The notes under the pieces: generated by a model
What the model was told of the DNA's origin: nothing
What the model saw: only the letters and a program-made list of their open reading frames with translations
Databases searched by the model: none
Shown: piece after piece, positions 58,725 through 64,000 of the stretch
Layout: each line of letters begins with the position of its first letter
Position numbering within the stretch: position 1 is the first letter of the stretch
Origin: Pseudomonas helmanticensis
GTDB lineage: Bacteria > Pseudomonadota > Gammaproteobacteria > Pseudomonadales > Pseudomonadaceae
Assembly (NCBI RefSeq): GCF_900182985.1
Contig: NZ_FXUY01000001.1
Location: 2,170,001 to 2,234,000 of the forward strand
Length of the DNA stretch: 64,000 nt
Reading direction: 5' to 3'
Translations under genes and position numbers: made by a program

Positions 58725-59411
58725 ATGACGTTGCAGATCGGTTTTCTGTTGTTTCCGCAGGTTCAGCAACTCGACCTGACCGGGCCTTACGACGTACTGG
58801 CGTCGCTGCCGGGCGTGCAGGTGCATCTGATCTGGAAGGATCTGATGCCGGTCACCGCCAGCACCGGTCTGCTGCTGAAACCAACCACCACGTTTGAAGA
58901 TTGCCCGGATCTGGATGTGATCTGCATCCCCGGTGGCGGTGGCGTCGGCGCGTTGATGGAAGACGAGGCGACGCTGAACTTCATCAAGCGTCAGGCTGCT
59001 CAGGCGAAGTACGTGACATCGGTGTGCACCGGTTCGCTGGTGCTCGGCGCGGCGGGCTTACTGCGAGGCAAACGCGCGACCACGCATTGGGCGTATCACG
59101 ACTTGCTGCCGACGCTCGGCGCGATTGCGGTGAAGGATCGAGTGGTGCGGGACGGTAATCTGTTTACCGGTGGCGGGATCACGGCGGGGATCGATTTTGC
59201 CTTGGTGCTGGCGGCTGAGCTGGTGGATGCCGACACCGCGCAACTGATCCAACTGCAACTGGAATACGCGCCGGCGCCGCCGTTCAATTCGGGCAGCCCG
59301 GATAGCGCACCGAGCGCGATTGTCGATGAAGCTCGTTTGCGCGCAGCACCGTCGCTGAAACTGCGCACAGAGATCACCGAACGCGCCGCCGCCAGACTCA
59401 ACCTGCACTGA
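58725..59411 (+). CDS. inhA: Isocyanide (isonitrile) hydratase, DJ-1/PfpI superfamily
   Basis: Converts isocyanides to N-formamides. 228 aa, the same length as the characterised Pseudomonas enzymes. The residues known to matter in that enzyme fall at the same positions: D17 (QQLDLTGP), C101 and T102 (SVCTGSLVLGAAGLL), the cysteine sitting at the nucleophile elbow. IPGGGGVGALM and FTGGGITAGIDFAL are also typical. I chose the ATG with GGAG 8 bases upstream; an in-frame Met 12 codons earlier (58689) is less likely. No signal peptide. It is divergent from a GlxA-type regulator. I see no isocyanide synthase genes in the window, so the natural substrate may come from other organisms. Confidence 0.9.
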   Translation: MTLQIGFLLFPQVQQLDLTGPYDVLASLPGVQVHLIWKDLMPVTASTGLLLKPTTTFEDCPDLDVICIPGGGGVGALMEDEATLNFIKRQAAQAKYVTSVCTGSLVLGAAGLLRGKRATTHWAYHDLLPTLGAIAVKDRVVRDGNLFTGGGITAGIDFALVLAAELVDADTAQLIQLQLEYAPAPPFNSGSPDSAPSAIVDEARLRAAPSLKLRTEITERAAARLNLH

Positions 59412-59433
59412 TCCTAAACCCCACACAAAACCC

Positions 59434-59514
59434 TGTAGGAGCTGCCGAAGGCTGCGATCTTTTGATCTTGAAAAACCAAAGTCAAAAGATCGCAGCCTTC
59501 GGCAGCTCCTACAG
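59434..59514. repeat. REP hairpin with symmetric arms
   Basis: CTGTAGGAGCTGCCGAAGGC... pairs perfectly over about 33 bp with the opposite arm around a loop near CTTGAAAAACCAAAG. Same family as at 4582, but with CCGAAGGCTGC arms. Confidence 0.9.
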
Positions 59515-59627
59515 TGGGTGTGTCATGGGTATCTGTCCCGGTTTCCCGCCCAGTGGGTGTGTCGTGGGTATCTGTCCCGGTTTCCCGCCCAGTGGGTGTG
59601 TCGTGGGTATCTGTCCCGGTTTCCCGA
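59514..59627. repeat. 39-bp tandem direct repeat, three copies
   Basis: Units begin at 59514, 59553 and 59592 with GTGGGTGTGTC(A/G)TGGG and contain ATCTGTCCCGGTTTCCCGC. Copies 2 and 3 agree over their shared part; copy 1 has one change. The period of 39 leaves an open frame, but this is upstream of the true start of the next gene. Confidence 0.93.
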
Positions 59628-59696
59628 CACCTTTACTTGTCCCCAAGCCCTCGCCCGTGTAGAAAGCCCTTCCCCAAATTTGCACAGGGACTTTCG

Positions 59697-60488
59697 ATGA
59701 AGGCTTTGCCATGGCTCTATCTTGCACTTCTCAGCCTCGGCTACGGCTTGGCACTGAGCTACGGCCAACTCGGCTGGCTGGCACTGATCTCCATTGGCCT
59801 GCTGGCGTTCGCCGGTTTTGCTGTGCGTCTGCAAAAAGTACCGGTGGCGCGGTTCCTCGGTCATGGCTTGTTCATCGTCCTGGCTGTGGCGTTGGCGCTG
59901 CATTGGCTGCCGGGCTTCGCCAACGGTCGGGCGATTGATCCGCAACGGTTCAGCGACGATGCGGTACGGTATTCGATGTACCTCAATCTCGACAAACCGC
60001 TGATAGGTTTCTGGCTGTTGCTGGTCTGCCCGTGGATTGTCGCCCGGCGTTCGTTGCGGCTGACGGCCTACGCCACTGCCCTCGCGCTGACATTGAGCGT
60101 GATCCTCGCCCTCGGTGGCGCCCTGTTGCTCGGCGTGATCGACTGGGCGCCAAAATGGCCGGATCAGGCGTGGCTGTGGGTGCTGAACAACCTGCTGTTG
60201 GTGACGCTGGTCGAAGAAGCGCTGTTTCGCGGCTATATACAGGGCGGTCTCAGCCGACGCTTCAAGCATCTGCCTTACGGTGAAAACCTCGCGCTGCTGC
60301 TCGCTTCCCTGATCTTCGGTCTGGTCCACGCCGGCGCTGGCTGGACCTGGGTGTTGCTGGCCGGGCTGGCGGGGGTCGGCTATGGTCTGGCCTACCGTTT
60401 TGGCGGACTGGGCGCGGCCATCGCCACGCATTTCGGCCTGAATCTGCTGCATTTCGGTCTGTTCACCTATCCGATGCTCGCGGGCTGA
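59697..60488 (+). CDS. CPBP-family intramembrane metalloprotease
   Basis: 263 aa, about eight membrane helices. Family motifs are EEALFRGYI (EExxxR) near 178, FGLVHAG (FxxxH) near 212 and a third His/Asn site in THFGLNLLHF near 247, so the putative zinc site is intact. Members process or protect peptides and membrane proteins (CAAX protease/bacteriocin-immunity group). I chose the ATG with AGGGA upstream; the longer open frame that runs through the 39-bp repeats is not a credible N-terminus. It stands alone between repeats and the chemoreceptor gene. Confidence 0.88.
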   Translation: MKALPWLYLALLSLGYGLALSYGQLGWLALISIGLLAFAGFAVRLQKVPVARFLGHGLFIVLAVALALHWLPGFANGRAIDPQRFSDDAVRYSMYLNLDKPLIGFWLLLVCPWIVARRSLRLTAYATALALTLSVILALGGALLLGVIDWAPKWPDQAWLWVLNNLLLVTLVEEALFRGYIQGGLSRRFKHLPYGENLALLLASLIFGLVHAGAGWTWVLLAGLAGVGYGLAYRFGGLGAAIATHFGLNLLHFGLFTYPMLAG

Positions 60489-60518
60489 AGCAAGCGCCGT
60501 TTTGCGACGCCGCGCTGA

Positions 60519-60541
60519 TTATTGAAAAAAAATTTCAATAA
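60519..60541. other. AT-rich inverted repeat between CPBP and chemoreceptor genes
   Basis: TTATTGAAA, five A, TTTCAATAA: perfect 9-bp arms. It is a weak stem in otherwise GC-rich DNA, about 50 bp before the chemoreceptor ATG. It could be a terminator for the CPBP gene or a protein-binding site. Confidence 0.45.
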
Positions 60542-60590
60542 AAAGCGGTCACCGCCGACAACCTTTCAAAGCCTTGCGGATTGAAAAACC

Positions 60591-62156
60591 ATGCGAAATA
60601 ACCAGCCCATTACACAACGCGAACGGACTTTCCCGGCTCAGCAGCGGTTGATTTCCACAACCGACGCCAAGGGCGTGATCACCTACTGCAACGACGCTTT
60701 CGTCGAAATCAGCGGGTTTTCGCGTGAGGAACTGATCCGTGCGCCGCACAACCTGGTCCGTCACCCCGACGTCCCGGCTGCGGTGTTTTCGCACATGTGG
60801 GGCACATTGAAACAAGGCTTGCCATGGATGGGCATTGTCAAGAATCGCTGCAAGACCGGTGACCATTACTGGGTTAACGCCTATGTAACACCGGTGTTCG
60901 ACGGCAATCAGGTGGTCGGTTACGAGTCGGTGCGGATCAAACCCACCGCCGAACAGATCCGCCGTGCCGAAGCGCTCTACCAACGCATCAACCAAGGCAA
61001 GTCGGCGATCCCATCCAGCGACAAATGGCTGCCAGTGCTACAGGACTGGCTGCCGTTCATTCTGGTCAGCCAACTGGGCTTCGTGATCGGCGCGACCCTC
61101 AACTCGCAGTGGGGCTTCGCCCTCGCGGCGGGTCTGTCGGTGCCGCTGGGCCTGATGGGCCTGCAATGGCAGCAACGCGGGCTCAAGCGCCTGCTGCGTC
61201 TGGCCGAGCAGACCACCTCCGACCCGCTGATCGCGCAGATGTACACCGACAGCCGTGGCGCGCAGGCGCGTCTGGAAATGTCGATCCTCAGCCAGGAAGC
61301 CCGCCTGAAAACCTGCCTGACCCGTTTGCAGGACACTGCCGAGCACTTGACCGATCAGGCCAAGCAATCCGACGCTTTGGCGCACAACAGCTCCAACGGC
61401 CTGGAACGTCAACGCGTGGAAACCGAACAGGTCGCCACCGCCGTCAATCAGATGGCCGCGACCACTCAGGAGGTGGCGAGCCACGTACAGCGCACGGCTG
61501 ACGCGACTCAGGAAGCCAATCGCCTGACCGGTCGTGGTCGTGACATCGCCGGGGAAACCCGCGAAGCCATTCAGCGCCTGTCCGTCGTCGTCGGCGAAAC
61601 CGGCCTGACCGTGACCCAACTGGCCAAGGACAGCGACGAAATTGGCGGCGTGGTTGATGTGATCAAAGGCATCGCCGACCAGACCAACCTGCTAGCCCTG
61701 AACGCTGCGATCGAAGCCGCGCGTGCCGGTGAAATGGGTCGTGGTTTTGCCGTGGTGGCTGACGAAGTCCGCCAACTGGCACAACGCACCAGCGAATCGA
61801 CCGGGCAGATTCATGCCTTGATCGCCAAGTTGCAGCAAACGGCGTCCAGCGCTGTGCAGACCATGGAAGCCGGGCATCGCCAGGCGGAAGAAGGTGTGGC
61901 GCGGGTGCTGGAAGCGGATCAGGCGTTGGTCGGCATCAGCGAAGCGGTGGCCAACATCACCGACATGACCACGCAGATTGCTGCGGCGACGGAAGAGCAA
62001 AGTGCGGTGGCTGAAGAGATCAGCCGCAACATCAGCAATATTTCGGAGCTGGCGGATCAGACGTCGGAACAGGCGCATAACTCGGCGTTGTTGAGTGAAG
62101 AGCTGACGAAGACTGCTAACACGCAATACTCGCTGGTGGAGCGGTTTAACCGCTAA
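60591..62156 (+). CDS. Aer-type PAS-domain methyl-accepting chemotaxis protein
   Basis: 521 aa. The N-terminal PAS domain (about 10-125; [48 protein letters not shown]) is of the kind that binds FAD in Aer energy or oxygen sensors. A short hydrophobic region (about 145-195; [15 protein letters not shown] and [17 protein letters not shown]) anchors the protein with no periplasmic sensor domain. The cytoplasmic signalling coiled coil has the conserved hairpin tip [32 protein letters not shown]. It should direct aerotaxis or redox taxis through CheA/CheW. A terminator and degenerate REP follow. Confidence 0.93.
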   Translation: MRNNQPITQRERTFPAQQRLISTTDAKGVITYCNDAFVEISGFSREELIRAPHNLVRHPDVPAAVFSHMWGTLKQGLPWMGIVKNRCKTGDHYWVNAYVTPVFDGNQVVGYESVRIKPTAEQIRRAEALYQRINQGKSAIPSSDKWLPVLQDWLPFILVSQLGFVIGATLNSQWGFALAAGLSVPLGLMGLQWQQRGLKRLLRLAEQTTSDPLIAQMYTDSRGAQARLEMSILSQEARLKTCLTRLQDTAEHLTDQAKQSDALAHNSSNGLERQRVETEQVATAVNQMAATTQEVASHVQRTADATQEANRLTGRGRDIAGETREAIQRLSVVVGETGLTVTQLAKDSDEIGGVVDVIKGIADQTNLLALNAAIEAARAGEMGRGFAVVADEVRQLAQRTSESTGQIHALIAKLQQTASSAVQTMEAGHRQAEEGVARVLEADQALVGISEAVANITDMTTQIAAATEEQSAVAEEISRNISNISELADQTSEQAHNSALLSEELTKTANTQYSLVERFNR

Positions 62157-62161
62157 AAGCC

Positions 62162-62218
62162 AAAGATCGCAGGCTGCGGCAGCTCCACTGGAATGCTGCC
62201 GCACACTGCGATCTTTTG
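62162..62218. repeat. Degenerate REP hairpin after the chemoreceptor gene
   Basis: AAAGATCGCAGGCTGCGGCAGC pairs imperfectly with GCTGCCGCACACTGCGATCTTT around CACTGGAAT. Confidence 0.8.
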
Positions 62219-62231
62219 ATCTTGGTCATCC

Positions 62232-62267
62232 AAAACCCCGGACAGCGAAAGCTTCCGGGGTTTTTAT
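62232..62267 (+). terminator. Rho-independent terminator
   Basis: AAAACCCCGGA / TCCGGGGTTTT stem with loop CAGCGAAAGC, followed by T-rich TATTGTT. It ends chemoreceptor transcription. Confidence 0.88.
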
Positions 62268-62278
62268 TGTTTGCACTC

Positions 62279-62296
62279 ACTGTCAGATCTGACAGT
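62279..62296 (+). promoter_or_regulatory. Perfect 18-bp lux-box-like palindrome
   Basis: ACTGTCAGATCTGACAGT is self-complementary. Its CTGTCAG(A)TCTGACAG core differs by one base from the site at 50962. It lies 90 bp before the next gene. Confidence 0.6.
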
Positions 62297-62386
62297 AGAC
62301 GCACATCTGTTCGAACGGGTATCAAGAGAAACCGTAATTGCAGTCGGTTGTAACACCTCCTCTTACTCGAAAAGGCAGGTTTGAAA

Positions 62387-62854
62387 ATGACCATGCAAGT
62401 TATTTTTCTCCCGACAAAGCCACTAGTGCGCGATGACACGTTTCAATGGAAATTGGGTGGTAAACAGAAAACAGCCAAATTCAGATCTTTCCATCGGGGC
62501 GAGTTTTTCGGCGAGCTGTATTGGGCCATTAATGGTGGAACAGGAAATTTAGACGATGAAAGCTTATTTGCTTTCTCCATGACTCTGCCCTTCGAATCCG
62601 ATGAGGCACTCACAGGCGTCTATCACCTCAGCGACGGGCTGACATTTGGACATAGCCATTGGATCCCTGCGCCGCCGGGATTTACCGGAATGGCTACGGT
62701 AGACGCGGACTCGGCGACCCTCAGCATCAAATATGACGCTGAAACGGACATCGCTACGGGATCATTCGAGGCTGTGTTCAAAAGTTATCGATACCGTCTG
62801 AATCCCAAGGGGACTTTCACCATGACGAGGCTGAGACCGCCTGAAGCCGGCTAA
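62387..62854 (+). CDS. Unrecognised 155-aa protein, base composition unlike neighbours
   Basis: I do not recognise the family. The protein begins MTMQVIFLPTKPLVRDD, has no signal peptide or membrane helix, and is rich in short strands with aromatic and Gly residues (FRSFHRGEFFGELYWAINGGTG, LSIKYDAETDIATGSF), suggesting a beta-sandwich or beta-barrel fold. Codon use is clearly more AT-rich than in the surrounding genes, hinting at transfer. I chose the ATG eight bases after AGG; a TTG two codons earlier is possible. It is a single-gene unit: its own palindrome and promoter region upstream, terminator 77 bp downstream. The lux-box-like palindrome suggests control by a LuxR-type regulator shared with the terpene cyclase gene. 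Confidence 0.75.
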   Translation: MTMQVIFLPTKPLVRDDTFQWKLGGKQKTAKFRSFHRGEFFGELYWAINGGTGNLDDESLFAFSMTLPFESDEALTGVYHLSDGLTFGHSHWIPAPPGFTGMATVDADSATLSIKYDAETDIATGSFEAVFKSYRYRLNPKGTFTMTRLRPPEAG

Positions 62855-62930
62855 CACTGGCAGGGTTGCATCGAAAAAAATGTCACCCTGCAGAAGCTGC
62901 TGCAGGCTGCGATCTTTTGATCTTCAAAGC

Positions 62931-62960
62931 CCGGACAAGCGAAAGCTGTCCGGTTTTTTT
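62931..62960 (+). terminator. Rho-independent terminator
   Basis: CCGGACA / TGTCCGG stem with loop AGCGAAAGC, followed by seven T. Just upstream (62891-62925) is half of a GATCGCAG-type REP without its partner arm. Confidence 0.9.
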
Positions 62961-63004
62961 ATTGCCTGTCTGCAATTGATGGGGTCCTGCAGACCACCAT
63001 CGTC

Positions 63005-63112
63005 GGATCGCCGCCCGGAGCAGGCTCATTCCTACGGTTTCTGCGCTGGTCACAGATTATGTGCCCGACGACGATCCCCTGCAGGAGTGAGCCTGCTCCG
63101 GGCGGCGATCCG
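63005..63112. repeat. Inverted repeat of the GAGCAGGCTCA-TTCCTAC family
   Basis: GGATCGCCGCCCGGAGCAGG... (63005-63035) pairs with the arm ending GGGCGGCGATCC (63081-63112), loop about 45 bp. It resembles the repeats at 10195 but with a GGATCGCCGCCCGG outer arm. Confidence 0.85.
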
Positions 63113-63137
63113 GCGATGAGGCCAAAACGGTTGGCGT

Positions 63138-63497
63138 CTATTCCTTGGGCATAACGTTATCCAACGCCTGATTCACCGCCAACTCGCCCAACATCACCAC
63201 TTGCGCAATCCCCAGCAAAGTATTGCGGCTGGGGCCTTCCAGCGCCCCGGCGAAATCACCGAGCATGACCGTCGCCGAGGCCAGAGAATCGCAAGCATTT
63301 GCCAGCAACGATTCAGTATCGGTTTGTGGGTTGACCCTAAACATGCTGCTTGGACTGTAAGGCGTGGCCATGATCTGCGCGGGCGCGAGGTAATGATCAA
63401 GGGCACGTTCAGCGGCTTCGTGGAGTTTTCTGGAATTAAATGATTCGTAGGGCGATACCGGGTCTGCCGCTGCAGATTGGGCTGGGGTTTCGGACAT
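63138..63497 (-). CDS. DUF6124-like small protein
   Basis: 119 aa, a Pseudomonas-restricted family of unknown function. The typical N-terminal PVSPYESFNSRKLHEAAERALDHYL is followed by a variable stretch, then SLLANACDSLASATVMLGDFAGALEGPSRNTLLGIAQVVMLGELAVNQALD. The last part is a predicted antiparallel helical hairpin with small residues. GAGGAG lies 9 bases before the ATG; a TTG one codon earlier is possible. No membrane segment or catalytic motif. A second copy of the family lies just upstream on the same strand, separated by a REP hairpin. Confidence 0.85.
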   Translation of the reverse strand: MSETPAQSAAADPVSPYESFNSRKLHEAAERALDHYLAPAQIMATPYSPSSMFRVNPQTDTESLLANACDSLASATVMLGDFAGALEGPSRNTLLGIAQVVMLGELAVNQALDNVMPKE

Positions 63498-63538
63498 CAA
63501 CTGGAACTCCTCAAGGCACTGCGAAAGAATGACACCCG

Positions 63539-63627
63539 GTAGGAGCTGCCACAGGCTGCGATCTTTTGATCTTGCCTTTGATTGTTAAAAAACAGATCAA
63601 AGGATCGCGGCCTGCGGCAGCTCCTAC
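63539..63627. repeat. REP hairpin overlapping the end of the next DUF6124 gene
   Basis: GTAGGAGCTGCCACAGGCTGCG...AAGATC region pairs with GATCGCGGCCTGCGGCAGCTCCTAC. Its right end supplies the TAG stop codon of the gene that follows. Confidence 0.88.
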
Positions 63628-64000
63628 AGGGGGACTGCGGCGAGTTTGCTAGGCAAGCGGCGGCTGTCCAGGACTCGATTGACCATCAGCTCACTCAGCA
63701 TGATCACCTGATGCAGCATCAGCATGGCCCGGCGTTGTGTGTTGTCGACGACATCGCCGATATCACGGGCCATGTCGCTGGCAGCGGCTAACGATTCGCA
63801 GGCTTCTACGAGCAGTGTTTCCTCGTCCACGGCGGGGTCGATGAGGAAGATCTTGCTGGTCTTGCGGGAAGGGATTGAGAGCTTCAGTGAGCCGGGGTTG
63901 AGATAGAAGTTGATGGCGCGGTCAGTCGCTTCTTTTATCTTTTGAGGTTCGAGGGTTGGGTCGTACGGGATCGGATCGGCATCCGGGGGATTCGGTGTGG
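63624..64000 (-). CDS. DUF6124-like protein, second copy (5' end cut by the window)
   Basis: The frame is open from the window edge to a TAG that lies within a REP repeat. The visible 125 residues start TPNPPDADPIPYDPTLEPQK, the usual beginning of this family, so only a few N-terminal residues are missing. IKEATDRAINFYLNPG and the conserved hairpin ETLLVEACESLAAASDMARDIGDVV...RAMLMLHQVIMLSELMVNRVLD follow. The tail RRLPSKLAAVPL is encoded partly by the repeat and is probably an extension created by it. An internal GTG at 63830 would give only a fragment and is not the start. Tandem paralogue of the preceding gene, with considerable divergence. Function unknown. Confidence 0.85.
   Translation of the reverse strand, partial: TPNPPDADPIPYDPTLEPQKIKEATDRAINFYLNPGSLKLSIPSRKTSKIFLIDPAVDEETLLVEACESLAAASDMARDIGDVVDNTQRRAMLMLHQVIMLSELMVNRVLDSRRLPSKLAAVPL

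Noticed and set aside
59514..59696. N-terminal extension of the CPBP protein with three 13-residue repeats
   Set aside because: The 39-bp period keeps the frame open by chance; a good ribosome site and hydrophobic N-terminus mark the ATG at 59697.

Overview
The window is a chromosomal segment of a fluorescent Pseudomonas, most likely of the P. fluorescens group. This rests on the complete pyoverdine maturation, export and uptake gene set, the high-GC codon use, many GTAGGAGC-type palindromic intergenic repeats, and small Pseudomonas-restricted families such as DUF6124. Most of it (about 1-50.5 kb) is the pyoverdine locus.

Layout of the pyoverdine part: pvdR (5' end cut by the window), pvdT and opmQ (tripartite secretion/recycling pump) lie on the + strand. 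pvdP (-) is divergent from pvdM-pvdN-pvdO (+); these encode periplasmic maturation of the chromophore and side chain. After a repeat array come pvdE (ferribactin exporter) and fpvA (outer-membrane receptor with signalling domain). On the - strand lies a roughly 31 kb NRPS block transcribed in the order pvdI, pvdJ, pvdD and then an HSL-type alpha/beta hydrolase. pvdG (editing thioesterase, -) is divergent from an SCP2-JmjC/cupin fusion gene (+). Exact TAAAT-N16-CGT iron-starvation (PvdS) boxes precede pvdP, pvdM, pvdE and the SCP2-cupin gene. One-mismatch or altered-spacing versions precede pvdG and pvdI. pvdL, pvdH, pvdA, pvdF, pvdQ, pvdS and fpvI/fpvR are not in the window.

Reading adenylation-pocket residues by eye gives an eight-residue peptide after the PvdL chromophore: D-Ser, Lys, a small residue that is probably D-Ala, Thr, X, Thr, D-Ser, D-Y. 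X and Y have a basic-type DGE(A/C)CGGVTK pocket and may be the hydroxyornithine ligands. Unusually, the last NRPS ends in an epimerisation domain with no thioesterase. The hydrolase gene directly downstream is a candidate releasing enzyme.

The right part (about 50.5-64 kb) is accessory. It holds a remnant of an MFS transporter; an isopentenyl-diphosphate isomerase fused to a class I terpene cyclase, preceded by a 20-bp lux-box-like palindrome; an overlapping SDR/GH15 pair; a hypothetical gene; a BRCT protein; an epoxide-hydrolase-like protein; a GlxA-type regulator divergent from isocyanide hydratase; a CPBP protease; an Aer-type chemoreceptor; an orphan low-GC gene with its own lux-box-like palindrome; and two tandem DUF6124 genes, the last cut by the window end. 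No tRNA, rRNA, CRISPR array, IS element or integrase was seen.
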